Shown here: piece by piece, positions 44,212 through 53,621 of the stretch
Numbering within the stretch: the first letter of the stretch is position 1
Layout: the number at the start of each line of letters is the position of its first letter
Notes under the pieces: generated by a model
Told to the model about the DNA's origin: nothing
The model's database searches: none
Seen by the model: the letters and a program-made list of their open reading frames with translations, nothing else
Position numbers and translations under genes: made by a program
Assembly: GCA_045110515.1 (NCBI GenBank)
Contig: JBGCGD010000011.1
Location: 124,001-188,000, forward strand
Length of the DNA stretch: 64,000 nucleotides
Reading direction: 5' to 3'
Source: Granulosicoccus sp045110515
GTDB taxonomy: Bacteria > Pseudomonadota > Gammaproteobacteria > Granulosicoccales > Granulosicoccaceae

Positions 44212-45669
44212 ATGTTGAGCCATTTGCGTAACTACGCATCCGCTGGTGTGGTTACAGGCATTGTTGGTCTGATCAGTTTTCCGATCCTGACACGTAGCCT
44301 CACGGTTGCTGAGTATGGGATAGTGGGATTGATAACGTCAACACTCACTTTGTTTGTTGCGATCGGTAAGTTCGGCCTTCAACACGCCGTTATTCGTTTT
44401 TACTCGCAAGTAAGATTCGGAAACATTGGCTACAGTATGGGGCAGCTAAACAGCACCGTCAGCGTGGTGTTCTTTGTTTTCGCCTCTATGACGACCTTGC
44501 TTTGGTTGGTCACTGGTATTTTAATCCTGCCAAATTTTATGCAATACGAGCAGCTCCCGTCGCTGTTCAAACTAGCTGCGGCCATTGTATTCATACGCCT
44601 GTCAGGAAGCGCCGCCCTTAACTTTTTGCGTGCACAGCAACATAGTGGCGATGTCGCTTTGTCACAAAGTCTAGCTCGCTGTTTAAACCTTTTTTTGGTC
44701 TTGTTGTTGTTTTTCTATTCCGAGTTGAGTCCGACTTCTGTCATTTCGTGTTTATTGATAGCCGAAATTTTTAGCGTCGGTTATGCCTTCTATTGCTACT
44801 CTCCCAGTTTTCAATTTCGTGCTAAAGACGTGTCGAGCAGCCTCGCGAAAACGTTGTTCATTTATGGCTTGCCGTTGATGATTTTGGAATCACTTGAGCT
44901 TGTTCTACGTTTGAGTGATCGTTACATGATTGAGTCTATGATCGGTGCGAGTGCGCTTGGTCAGTATTCGGCCTCATATAACCTGACCACCTACATTGAT
45001 ATTGTAATTTTATATGCGATGGTTCAGACGTTAAAGCCGGCCTATCTACACATGTGGGAAGAAGACGGAAAAGAGGTGACGCAAGCCTTTTTATCTAAAT
45101 TTTTCAGAATTTATCTGATCACCTTTATTCCGTTCATTACCATTTTTGCCCTAACTGCCCCGCATTTGCTGAGGTTTTTAGCCGGTGACAAGTATGCTCC
45201 GGGTACGGTCATAATTCCGTATCTGTCACTGAGCTATCTGATGATGGGCGCGATGCATATCCTGACTGCAGGCATTTATATTTTTAAAGACACGAAAGTA
45301 CTTGTAATCTGGAGCAGTATTGCCACGGTTACTAATTTGTTACTGAACCTATTCTTCATCCCAATTTATGGAATTGTAGGAGCCTCGGCAGTCACGGTTA
45401 TCTCTTTCGGAATTTTTACAGCTGGTGTCTCGAAGTCAGCGTTTAGAAACGTTGATTTTCCGATTGACTTGCGCACACCCGGTTTAATGGCGCTGTTTAG
45501 CCTGACCCTGTTTTTTGTGCTCGACCCTGTGGAGTTTGGGCCCGAGGTTGTCAGCTTTCTAGTCAAGGGAGCCATTGGTGTTGTGGTCCTTGTAACTGCC
45601 GTTTTGATATTGGAACCCGAGGTCAAAACGTATACCAAAGAGCGTTTTGCTAAAGTCGTTCGTGGATAG
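44212..45669 (+). CDS. Polysaccharide flippase (Wzx/PST family)
   Basis: It moves lipid-linked oligosaccharide repeats to the periplasmic face of the inner membrane. The 485-residue protein has about 12-14 hydrophobic segments. The N-terminus is typical: NYASAGVVTGIVGLISFPIL, TRSLTVAEYGIVGL. The central part carries LMILESLELVLRLSDRYMIE, as in the MOP exporter superfamily. It lies in the polysaccharide operon with a Wzy-like gene downstream, supporting a Wzx/Wzy mechanism. Confidence 0.92.
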   Translation: MLSHLRNYASAGVVTGIVGLISFPILTRSLTVAEYGIVGLITSTLTLFVAIGKFGLQHAVIRFYSQVRFGNIGYSMGQLNSTVSVVFFVFASMTTLLWLVTGILILPNFMQYEQLPSLFKLAAAIVFIRLSGSAALNFLRAQQHSGDVALSQSLARCLNLFLVLLLFFYSELSPTSVISCLLIAEIFSVGYAFYCYSPSFQFRAKDVSSSLAKTLFIYGLPLMILESLELVLRLSDRYMIESMIGASALGQYSASYNLTTYIDIVILYAMVQTLKPAYLHMWEEDGKEVTQAFLSKFFRIYLITFIPFITIFALTAPHLLRFLAGDKYAPGTVIIPYLSLSYLMMGAMHILTAGIYIFKDTKVLVIWSSIATVTNLLLNLFFIPIYGIVGASAVTVISFGIFTAGVSKSAFRNVDFPIDLRTPGLMALFSLTLFFVLDPVEFGPEVVSFLVKGAIGVVVLVTAVLILEPEVKTYTKERFAKVVRG

Positions 45670-45717
45670 CCTGCCTGTGAATACCATTGAGACAAAAGTA
45701 GGTCGGGAGGTAGGGCT

Positions 45718-46530
45718 TTGAGTATTGTCCTGATGTATCACTCCTTGTATGAGGGCGAGGACACGTCGGCAATTGATGACGAAGATTTGCCCTATGCAGT
45801 TTCAAAAGATTCCTTCATACAACAGCTCGACCTGATTTCCCAGCGCCTCTCGGGGATCTACGATAACGCCGAGCCTGATAAAGTCGTCATTACCTTTGAT
45901 GATGGTCATGTCAGCAACCTGCATATCGCTGCACCATTGCTCAAAGAAAGAGGTCTTTGCGCCTATTTTTTTATAACGACAGGCTTCGTCGATTCTCGGC
46001 CAGGGTTTATGAATGCATCGGAGGTACGTGAGCTCTCAGAATGTGAAGGCATGATTGTGGGAAGCCATGGCGTCACTCACCGATTCTTTAATGATATGAG
46101 GCCGGAGGAGGTGCGAAAAGAGCTTTCTGAAAGTAAAGTATTGTTAGAAAAACTGACAAATCACCCCTGCGAGTCAATGTCTTTTCCAGGTGGACGCTAT
46201 AATATGGGCGTGCTGAAGCAAATGACTGCTGCGGGTTACGTGCAATGGTTTGGTTCAGACGTGGGTATGGTGAATATGTCCGAATGCTTTGGTAACGCAG
46301 GGCCAAACAAAGATAGTTCGGCATTACTTTTACCCATGATGGGTAAGAAGCCTCTAAAGAGAGTCGCTATACGCCGCACAACGCAGTTAGATGAATTCAA
46401 GCGAATGATAGGTCCGGATAAATCCTACTATCGTTCGCAGGTCTGTCGCAGTCAGGCGAAAAAGTTAGTACAAAAAACTTTAGGCAACCGGCTTTACTAT
46501 GGCCTCTACAAATCCGTTTCAGCACGCTAG
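45718..46530 (+). CDS. Polysaccharide deacetylase (NodB homology domain)
   Basis: It removes acetyl groups from amino sugars in the exopolysaccharide or its precursor. The 270-residue protein shows the metal-binding pattern: Asp61-Asp62 in TFDDGH, and His117-x3-His121 in GSHGVTHRF, with PGGRYN further on. A secretion signal is not evident, so the site of action is unclear. The best start is TTG 45718, eight bases after GGGAGG; an internal ATG at 45733 is less well placed. Its 3' end overlaps the next gene by 32 bases. Confidence 0.88.
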   Translation: MSIVLMYHSLYEGEDTSAIDDEDLPYAVSKDSFIQQLDLISQRLSGIYDNAEPDKVVITFDDGHVSNLHIAAPLLKERGLCAYFFITTGFVDSRPGFMNASEVRELSECEGMIVGSHGVTHRFFNDMRPEEVRKELSESKVLLEKLTNHPCESMSFPGGRYNMGVLKQMTAAGYVQWFGSDVGMVNMSECFGNAGPNKDSSALLLPMMGKKPLKRVAIRRTTQLDEFKRMIGPDKSYYRSQVCRSQAKKLVQKTLGNRLYYGLYKSVSAR

Positions 46531-48472
46531 CGACGAAGCCTCGGGCTTCGGGCGCTCGGCTGAGCGGGGCTCAGGTTTGCGTGGAGCCAGTCGGCGGACC
46601 AACAAACGGCGAAAAAAAACTGGCCTTGCGCCGCAGCTAAAAGCGGCCTCAGAAGGTAGTGCACTCGGTGGCTGGCCTACGTTTGCGGAACTGAGGCCTG
46701 TACTACTGTTTCTTTGTTTCCCCGCCGCGGTAGTTCTAACCAGTGTGCTGATGGGTGGTTTGCCCAGACCTATCTTATATTTTTCCGGCTTGCTTATCGG
46801 GATTTTTGTCTTAGCTAGTACATTCAAGACGGTGGAGATAACCATCGCTTGCATTCTCATATACCTGCCGTTTGCAAAGGTGTTCGTTATCCCAGTTCTG
46901 CCGGGTCTGAACGGTACCAATATGCTAATAATGCTGGGTTTCCTAACTGCATTTCTTCGTGCGTCACGTGAAAAAGACAAGTTCGTCGACTGGCCACCCG
47001 GCAGTTCATTGGTCATATTTTTTGGTGCATATACTGCATTGTCTGCCTTCACCCTTTTGCAGCACGCTGGTGGCGGCAGTGTTCTCAAATCAGAATTCTT
47101 AAGTTACAAATCTTGGCTTGATCAATTTGTCGTTTACCTACTACTTGCCGCCCTAATTCGGGACAAGGCAGGCGCTAAGCGTGCCATGGTTTACACCATG
47201 ATCGGGTCCATGCTGGTTATTTTTTATTCGATACCCGAATTGTTAGAAAAAATGGGCCGCTCATCGATTGAAAAAAGTCGAATGGTGGGTCCGCAGCTTC
47301 AGTCCAATAACTTTGGTGGATTTATTGCCTACACCTTACTGCCGATGCTGGCTTTTTTTATGGTGTATATAAAAGATTTAAGGGCTTGGATAATTACCCC
47401 GTATTTCATTATCGCGTTTAAAGTTCTGCTGACGACTTTCTCCCGAGGTGCTTATCTGGCTATTGCGGCCGGGGGATTGCTAGCGGGTTATTATCGGGGA
47501 AAAGTATTTTTGGGGATGATCGGGGTGCTAGGCGTTTGTGCCGTGCTCTTGTTTCCATCGATCATCCCTCAATCGCTGGTAGATCGAATGGGAGGCCTGA
47601 TCGGTGGAGAGCAGGAAATTTCCGTGCCGAAAGAAGAAGCTATTGATAAAAGCTCCTCCACACGAATTGACATGTGGAAAGCTGCTGGGAAGATGATGGC
47701 AGAAAGCCCTGTTCTTGGTAAGGGTTTTAAGGGTTTCGCATTTTTGAAATCTCGGTATCTTGAGGTCGACCATACTGAAAGCGATCCGCACAGCATGTAC
47801 ATGTACATTGGGTCTCAAATGGGCTTACCTGCCTTGTTTCTGTTCATATTGCTCATGTATTCCATGTTCAAAATGGGGAGGTTCTTATCGCAACATAAAG
47901 ACGATGATTTTATTCGAGCGGTGGGGATTGGCTGTGCAGCAGCCGCTGTTTGTTACGGCATCATCAACGTATTCGGATCGCGTGCGGTAGCGCTCAACTT
48001 CACGGTGTACTTTTGGACCTACATGCTTATTTTGCAGGTCCTGAAGCGCTCTGTTGAAGAGGAAAGCGAAGGCTATGCTGGTGGCACGAAATCAGGTCGT
48101 CGGGGCGGTGCAGGGCGAGGTTCAGCAAAAATGGCAACTGCGGGGATTGCATCGGAGGCAATGTTGGACGATGCCACCGTGATCCAGCAGCAATTGGAAG
48201 CCAAACGTCGAAAAAACAATCGTTCAGTGGCGCGTTTACCCAAACGTGGCGCTGCAGCTCATTTGGCACGTGAGGCTGAAAGAGCTCAAATTGAAGCTGA
48301 GTTGGCTGCCCGAAAAACAGCCCAGTTTAGCGACAGCAGGGCTCTGAGTACTAATTTGGGAAGCGACGAATCCACAGTCTACGAGACGCGTGGTGTCCGA
48401 AAAGCAAAAGCTGCCGCCGCTGCTAAAGCCGAGCGGCTCAGTCGCCGAAAAAGGCCCAACAAGCCGAATTAA
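46499..48472 (+). CDS. O-antigen ligase / polymerase-like membrane protein with long cytoplasmic tails
   Basis: A Wzy/WaaL-like protein that would polymerise or transfer polysaccharide on the periplasmic side. Of 657 residues, about 65 to 515 form roughly ten or more TM helices with a periplasmic loop holding DPHSMYMYIGSQMGLP, a feature of the Wzy_C family. A basic, Arg/Lys-rich N-terminus (1-60) and a tail of about 140 residues (rich in Ala, Lys, Arg, Glu) flank the core. The tails are unlike the compact family members. Start ATG 46499 lies within the deacetylase gene. Confidence 0.85.
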   Translation: MASTNPFQHASDEASGFGRSAERGSGLRGASRRTNKRRKKTGLAPQLKAASEGSALGGWPTFAELRPVLLFLCFPAAVVLTSVLMGGLPRPILYFSGLLIGIFVLASTFKTVEITIACILIYLPFAKVFVIPVLPGLNGTNMLIMLGFLTAFLRASREKDKFVDWPPGSSLVIFFGAYTALSAFTLLQHAGGGSVLKSEFLSYKSWLDQFVVYLLLAALIRDKAGAKRAMVYTMIGSMLVIFYSIPELLEKMGRSSIEKSRMVGPQLQSNNFGGFIAYTLLPMLAFFMVYIKDLRAWIITPYFIIAFKVLLTTFSRGAYLAIAAGGLLAGYYRGKVFLGMIGVLGVCAVLLFPSIIPQSLVDRMGGLIGGEQEISVPKEEAIDKSSSTRIDMWKAAGKMMAESPVLGKGFKGFAFLKSRYLEVDHTESDPHSMYMYIGSQMGLPALFLFILLMYSMFKMGRFLSQHKDDDFIRAVGIGCAAAAVCYGIINVFGSRAVALNFTVYFWTYMLILQVLKRSVEEESEGYAGGTKSGRRGGAGRGSAKMATAGIASEAMLDDATVIQQQLEAKRRKNNRSVARLPKRGAAAHLAREAERAQIEAELAARKTAQFSDSRALSTNLGSDESTVYETRGVRKAKAAAAAKAERLSRRKRPNKPN

Positions 48473-48839
48473 ACCACTTTTTCGCTCATTGACAGAGTTA
48501 TTCTCAGCGCGCTTCACGAGTGCTTGGCTCATACAATGTGACGTGCACGATGTAGCGCCCTAGACTCAGTCGACTATTCTTCTATTTTCGGCAGGCTATT
48601 CCACCCGTAAAAGCGTTCAGCAGAGCTACACTTTTAGTCGCTCGAAGGGTAAGTTATCAGTGTCAGATCGATTGCTATCGAACAATTGAGTTACGTAATA
48701 AAGTCACCATGTTAATGGGGTACGAAAATTGCGATTGTTCGTCCTAGCGTGATCGTGACACATCTTTTCGTTTTACACGTATCAGAGGTTGATCGGGTCT
48801 AGTGTTTTAGGCCAGGTGATTTCGCGGAATATTTGAGTC
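48473..48839. other. Non-coding stretch upstream of clpS
   Basis: These 367 bases separate the polysaccharide operon from clpS. I find no hairpin terminator for the operon and no clear promoter pair. The clpS promoter must be here or in the preceding gene. No repeat or RNA gene was seen. Confidence 0.5.
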
Positions 48840-49157
48840 ATGAGTGAAGAAGACACGAATTATGAAGGTGGTTTAGCGGTAGAGACCGCCAAGCCAAAGT
48901 TGGCCAAACCGCCACTTTGGAAGGTTGTACTGCTGAACGACGATTACACGCCGATGGAATTCGTCGTAGAAGTATTAGAGGTGTTTTTTACGTTAGATCG
49001 TGAACATGCTACTCGCGTCATGCTACATGTTCATCAGAAGGGAAAGGGTGTTTGCGGTGTATTTACTCGTGAAATAGCCGAAACAAAAGTAGCACAGGTG
49101 ACGCAATTAGCTCGGGAGCGAAAGCATCCACTGATGTGCGAGATGGAAAAGGCGTAA
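48840..49157 (+). CDS. clpS: ATP-dependent Clp protease adaptor ClpS
   Basis: ClpS delivers N-degron substrates to ClpAP. The 105-residue protein has a variable N-terminus, then WKVVLLNDDYTPMEFVVEVL, whose NDD and following residues line the N-degron pocket. MLHVHQKGKGVCGVFTREIAETK follows. It lies directly upstream of clpA, its partner. Confidence 0.97.
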   Translation: MSEEDTNYEGGLAVETAKPKLAKPPLWKVVLLNDDYTPMEFVVEVLEVFFTLDREHATRVMLHVHQKGKGVCGVFTREIAETKVAQVTQLARERKHPLMCEMEKA

Positions 49158-49274
49158 CGGTAGTAAAAGTAGGAAAGGATCTGGACTAGCGTGGTAATCC
49201 AGGATGTGTAAAGCGGCAGGAGACTATTTATGCTCCTAATGCGTATTTAAGATTCACGGGCGGACTAATAAATA

Positions 49275-51557
49275 ATGCTTAGCAAAGAGCTGGAATTCAC
49301 TCTCAACAACGCGTTTAAAGAGGCGCGTGCTAGAAGGTTTGAGTTCATGACGGTCGAGCACCTGCTGCTTGCACTCATAGACAACCCGACAGCGGCTCAG
49401 GTACTACGGGCATGTGGTGGTGATCTCGAAACATTGCGCGACGAGCTTGATAGCTTTGTTGACGAAAATACCCCATTGCTTGACGAAAACGACACAAGGG
49501 AGACTCAGCCTACGCTCGGTTTCCAACGCGTACTGCAACGCGCCGTTTTTCATGTCCAGAGCTCTGGCAAAAAAGAGGTGACCGGCGCCAACGTGCTGGT
49601 GGCTATATTCGGTGAGCAAGATTCTCAAACGGTCTACTTACTAAATAAGCAAAATATTACACGCTTGGATGTTGTCAACTACATCTCACATGGCATCGCC
49701 AAGAATTCTGACGAAGAGCCTGAAGAAGCAGAAGACAACGCAGGTGAATACGGTGGTGAAGAGGCTGAGAGTGATGCCAAGCCGCTAGACAAATATGCGA
49801 CAAATTTAAATGCGAAAGCGCAGGCTGGTGAAATCGATCCTCTCATTGGACGAGATCACGAAGTTGAGAGAGCGTCGCAAGTGCTTTGCCGCCGTCGTAA
49901 AAACAATCCACTGCTGGTGGGCGAAGCAGGCGTTGGTAAGACTGCGATTGCAGAAGGCCTGGCTAAGCGAATTGTCGACGGTGAAGTGCCGGAAGTATTG
50001 TCCGACGCCATTATTTATTCTCTGGATTTAGGTGCATTGGTTGCGGGCACTAAATACAGAGGCGATTTTGAAAAGCGTCTCAAAGCGATTTTGAATCAAC
50101 TTAAGAAAGAGCAGGGTGCAATTCTGTTTATCGATGAGATCCACACCATCATTGGTGCAGGTGCGGCATCAGGTGGTGTCATGGATGCCTCAAACCTGAT
50201 CAAGCCGATGTTGGCAACGGGCGAACTGAAATGCATCGGTTCGACGACTTACCAAGAATATCGAGGAATTTTCGAAAAGGACCGCGCTCTTTCACGCCGC
50301 TTTCAGAAGATTGATGTCAAAGAGCCCACTATTGATCAAACCTTCGAAATCCTCAAAGGCTTGAAGTCTCGGTATGAAGAATTTCACGAGGTCAAATACT
50401 CTAACAACGCGCTGAAGACTGCTGCGGAATTGTCAGGCCGATACATCAATGATCGTTTTCTGCCTGACAAGGCCATTGACGTCATCGATGAAGCGGGTGC
50501 CAACCATCGAGTTAAGGGCGTGGCGACAAAAGGCAAAAAACAAATCAATGTTAAGGACATTGAAGCAATCGTTGCCAAGATCGCTCGTATCCCTGAAAAG
50601 AGTGTTTCCTCAACGGATATGGACAAGCTGAAAACGCTATCACGTGACTTACGCATGGTCGTCTTCGGTCAGGATGATGCCATCAATGCCTTAGGCGCTG
50701 CCATCAAAATGTCACGCTCTGGATTGGGCCCTCAGGACAAGCCGATTGGTAGCTTTATGTTTGCAGGCCCAACAGGGGTGGGTAAGACAGAAGTGACCAA
50801 GCAGCTGTCCACCATTATGGGAATCGAACTTATTCGATTCGATATGTCGGAGTACCTGGAAAGGCATACGGTGTCCCGTTTGATTGGTGCGCCTCCAGGT
50901 TATGTTGGATTCGATCAGGGCGGCTTGCTAACCGATGCGGTCATTCAGAACCCCCATGCGGTGGTGCTTCTCGATGAAATAGAAAAGGCGCACCCGGACG
51001 TATTCAACCTATTACTGCAAGTAATGGATCATGGCACGCTTACCGATAACAACGGTCGTAAGGCAGATTTCAGAAACGTTATCTTAATTATGACAACCAA
51101 TGCTGGGGCAGAGTCCATTTCTCGGACAACCATGGGCTTTACACAGCAGGATCACAGCACTGACGGTAACGAAGCGGTTAACAAGTTGTTTACCCCTGAA
51201 TTCAGAAACCGTCTTGATGCGGTTATCCAATTCAAGCCTCTTGATAAGAGCATCATTCTTAACGTGGTCGATAAATTTATTATCGAACTTGAAGCTCAGC
51301 TTGAAGAGAAGAATGTTTCAATCGATTTCAATCCTGAAGCTAAAGCCTGGCTTGCAGAACACGGTTTTGATGCGCGCATGGGTGCTCGCCCAATGGCTCG
51401 CCTCATTAGTGAGAACGTCAAGAAGCATCTGGCCGATGAAATACTTTTCGGCAAGTTGAGTCGCGGCGGGCGGGTGAACGTTATTCTCGACGAGAAAGGC
51501 CACTTAGCCTTTGAGTTCGAGAGTAAGGAAAGTAAGGATAAGGAGGCGACTGCTTAG
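49275..51557 (+). CDS. clpA: ATP-dependent Clp protease ATP-binding subunit ClpA
   Basis: ClpA unfolds proteins and feeds them to ClpP. The 760-residue protein has the N-domain (about 1-140) and an acidic linker. AAA+ module 1 has Walker A GEAGVGKT (about 216) and module 2 has Walker A GPTGVGKTE (about 498). The ClpP-docking loop reads Met620-Gly-Phe where E. coli has IGL at 617-619, which still fits the hydrophobic-G-hydrophobic pattern. The gene is monocistronic after clpS with a bidirectional terminator facing infA. clpP is not in the window. Confidence 0.97.
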   Translation: MLSKELEFTLNNAFKEARARRFEFMTVEHLLLALIDNPTAAQVLRACGGDLETLRDELDSFVDENTPLLDENDTRETQPTLGFQRVLQRAVFHVQSSGKKEVTGANVLVAIFGEQDSQTVYLLNKQNITRLDVVNYISHGIAKNSDEEPEEAEDNAGEYGGEEAESDAKPLDKYATNLNAKAQAGEIDPLIGRDHEVERASQVLCRRRKNNPLLVGEAGVGKTAIAEGLAKRIVDGEVPEVLSDAIIYSLDLGALVAGTKYRGDFEKRLKAILNQLKKEQGAILFIDEIHTIIGAGAASGGVMDASNLIKPMLATGELKCIGSTTYQEYRGIFEKDRALSRRFQKIDVKEPTIDQTFEILKGLKSRYEEFHEVKYSNNALKTAAELSGRYINDRFLPDKAIDVIDEAGANHRVKGVATKGKKQINVKDIEAIVAKIARIPEKSVSSTDMDKLKTLSRDLRMVVFGQDDAINALGAAIKMSRSGLGPQDKPIGSFMFAGPTGVGKTEVTKQLSTIMGIELIRFDMSEYLERHTVSRLIGAPPGYVGFDQGGLLTDAVIQNPHAVVLLDEIEKAHPDVFNLLLQVMDHGTLTDNNGRKADFRNVILIMTTNAGAESISRTTMGFTQQDHSTDGNEAVNKLFTPEFRNRLDAVIQFKPLDKSIILNVVDKFIIELEAQLEEKNVSIDFNPEAKAWLAEHGFDARMGARPMARLISENVKKHLADEILFGKLSRGGRVNVILDEKGHLAFEFESKESKDKEATA

Positions 51558-51586
51558 TCTGGGATTAATCAGACAGTAGATCGTTT

Positions 51587-51624
51587 AAAAAGCCACTTGG
51601 TCGTTAAAACCAAGTGGCTTTTTT
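51587..51624. terminator. Bidirectional terminator between clpA and infA
   Basis: AGCCACTTGG (51591-51600) and CCAAGTGGCT (51610-51619) form a perfect 10-bp stem flanked by an A-run on the left and a T-run on the right. It can therefore end both clpA and the convergent infA. Confidence 0.9.
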
Positions 51625-51630
51625 ATGCCC

Positions 51631-51849
51631 TTAGCGGCTGCGGTAGGTAATGCGGCCTTTGCTTAGGTCGTAAGGGGTCATTTGTACGGTGACTTTGTCG
51701 CCGGTAAGAATACGAATGTAGTGTTTTCTCATCTTGCCGGAAATATGAGCAGTAACAACATGCCCGTTTTCTAGTTCAACGCGGAACATGGTGTTAGGAA
51801 GTGTGTCAACGACCACGCCTTCCATCTCTATGGGTTCTTCTTTAGCCAT
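51631..51849 (-). CDS. infA: Translation initiation factor IF-1
   Basis: IF-1 occupies the A site of the 30S subunit during initiation. The 72-residue product is a single OB fold with MAKEEPIEMEGVVVDTLPN, then GHVVTAHISGKMRKHYIRIL and DLSKGRITYRSR, all near the universal pattern. The clpA-infA arrangement is common in gammaproteobacteria. Confidence 0.98.
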   Translation of the reverse strand: MAKEEPIEMEGVVVDTLPNTMFRVELENGHVVTAHISGKMRKHYIRILTGDKVTVQMTPYDLSKGRITYRSR

Positions 51850-52095
51850 TAAATCTCTAGTAAGCCTATGTCGGTCTGGGTGTCATTCACCCGCTTGGCG
51901 CTATTATGCCAGCCATTGCAGGTAAGGGCGAATGATACGTAACAACTACTGCGTAGTTGCCCCCCGAAACATGGCGATTACGCCGTGCAATTACAAGTGT
52001 TTTGCCAATGGCGTCAAAGTTTTCTCTTCATTGGCGTCAATATACACACAAATATCGGTTTGTACTGAGCAGCTTTGCCGACCATAATAGTCCGG

Positions 52096-52563
52096 ATGTA
52101 TAACGCACTATTGCACCGCCCCAAGACAACTGAACGGTTCGCCGCTTTGATGGAGATGTATGAGAAAAATTATGTCCTCATACGCCTACTGGCGCCGGAA
52201 TTAAAGCAGATGCGGGAAGGCACGCATGTCTCAAAGGCGGAAGGTGCGATGTCTCTAGAATTGACGGTGAATAGTCAAAGCCGGCACACCAGCACGTTCA
52301 ATTTAACTTATCGTTTTTCGAAATCTTCGGGTAAGGGACGGCGAGAGCGTGAACCCGATCTGGCCATAAGGCTTTACCATGACTCTCGCAGCTGTGAGGT
52401 CATGAGCGGGCTATTGCCTGAAGGAAGGTTGGAAGTGCGTAGGACCCGCGATTTAGATGAAGGGCGCCGCCTTAACCGTTTTCTCAATAAATGGTTGAGT
52501 TACTGCTTGAGGCAAGGTCATTCGTTTTCGCAGGAAGTTTACTGCACGCAAAATTTATCGTAG
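52096..52563 (+). CDS. DUF1249 (YqiB-like) protein
   Basis: The 155-residue product from ATG 52096 resembles E. coli YqiB in layout: an N-terminal MYEKNYVLIRLLAPELK like the family FSQLRRLLP. LAIRLYHDSRSCEV and LNRFLNKWLSYCLRQGHS follow at the end. The function is unknown. A TTG at 52075 would add seven residues. It is convergent with the DUF4124 gene, overlapping it by 25 bases. Confidence 0.85.
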   Translation: MYNALLHRPKTTERFAALMEMYEKNYVLIRLLAPELKQMREGTHVSKAEGAMSLELTVNSQSRHTSTFNLTYRFSKSSGKGRREREPDLAIRLYHDSRSCEVMSGLLPEGRLEVRRTRDLDEGRRLNRFLNKWLSYCLRQGHSFSQEVYCTQNLS

Positions 52564-53066
52564 CTGCGCTGGTACCGGGACATGTATACAACAGTGTTGT
52601 CCATATCCTCCGGGCTAAGGTTGGCTTTTAGTCTTCGCTCAAGTGATACAACGCGTTTTCGTAAGTCCTCACACCGCCCTAGTCTAGCGTTTGAGGCCTT
52701 TGTTGCCGACACATTTTGCGAGGGCAGAGCCCGTTTAGTGGGCTGCTGAACATTGCCGCTCCAGCTTACGGAGCCGGATTCGACCGAGGTATTACCTGAG
52801 CGTAAGGGTGCACGATGGCTTGTCACAGGTGGGCGCGTGCGGGTATTTTCAATCGCGCTTGCTGCTAAAACAGGCACGGTTGCCTGTTCGGCACCTGGGG
52901 ATGTATTTCCTGACCTAGGCTCAATTATTTTGAAGTCTATGCCTGCAGGAGGCTTGTCCGGCGAGAAGGTTATCGAGCCATCCGCCTCAGTCCATTGGTA
53001 CAAAGGTTCAGCCATGGTGGCGGCACAGTAGGTTAATAAAACGGCGTAGCAGGCTCGACGGATCAT
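52539..53066 (-). CDS. DUF4124-containing exported protein
   Basis: The 175-residue protein has a signal peptide (cleavage near MAE) and a short DUF4124 domain, EPLYQWTEADGSITFSPDKPPAG. A serine-rich, low-complexity middle follows, then a C-terminal helix (LRKRVVSLERRLKA) with DNTVVYMSRYQRSYDKFC. Function is unknown. It overlaps the DUF1249 gene in a convergent arrangement. crcB is divergent from it, 57 bases away. Confidence 0.75.
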   Translation of the reverse strand: MIRRACYAVLLTYCAATMAEPLYQWTEADGSITFSPDKPPAGIDFKIIEPRSGNTSPGAEQATVPVLAASAIENTRTRPPVTSHRAPLRSGNTSVESGSVSWSGNVQQPTKRALPSQNVSATKASNARLGRCEDLRKRVVSLERRLKANLSPEDMDNTVVYMSRYQRSYDKFCVQ

Positions 53067-53123
53067 GATGGAAAGTAAAATTACGCTAAAGTCTTGAGAC
53101 CTCTCGATGCAAGGTCGGTGCCC

Positions 53124-53513
53124 ATGAATCTAGCTGTTAATTTCGCCTTGGTTGGTCTTGGAGGTGCCTTAGGTGCTTGCTGCCGATATTCCATGAGCTT
53201 ACTGTTAGCTGATCCGGTTAAAAGCGTTCCGCTAGCAACATTGTCGGTGAACGTTCTCGGTGCTCTTATCGCAGGCTTTGTTGTGACAATATTATTCAGC
53301 CGCGGATTGATACCGGGTGCACTTCAGTTATTCATCGTTGTAGGGTTTTTGGGTGGTTTCACTACATTCTCTGCTTTCTCTGTTGAGAGTTTACGTTTGC
53401 TGCAGACTGGGAGTATCTCCATCGCAATGGCAAATATCTTTCTGAACGTCATTGGTTCTTTGTTGGCTGTCATGCTCGGGGCGTTCACGGCGGCGAAATT
53501 CATGGCGGACTAA
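53124..53513 (+). CDS. crcB: Fluoride ion channel CrcB/Fluc
   Basis: Fluc is a dual-topology fluoride exporter of the inner membrane. ATG 53124 gives 129 residues with four TM helices, including GGALGACCRYSMS, NVLGALIAGF and GFLGGFTTFSAFSVE, the family signature. A TTG at 53094 would add ten residues of no typical pattern. No fluoride riboswitch motif is seen in the 57-base gap upstream. serS follows, a frequent neighbour. Confidence 0.95.
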   Translation: MNLAVNFALVGLGGALGACCRYSMSLLLADPVKSVPLATLSVNVLGALIAGFVVTILFSRGLIPGALQLFIVVGFLGGFTTFSAFSVESLRLLQTGSISIAMANIFLNVIGSLLAVMLGAFTAAKFMAD

Positions 53514-53621
53514 CTCGCCCTAAAATTGTCGCGAAGGCACTGATATACTCCTATAGCGACCTACCGCAGCAGTCGAAAAATCGCTGCAACTCCGACTAGA
53601 TTTTCGAGATCAAACCGAAGC

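Noticed and set aside
53067..53123. Fluoride riboswitch before crcB
   Set aside because: The gap is only 57 bases and lacks the conserved riboswitch core. It could not hold the pseudoknot and an expression platform.
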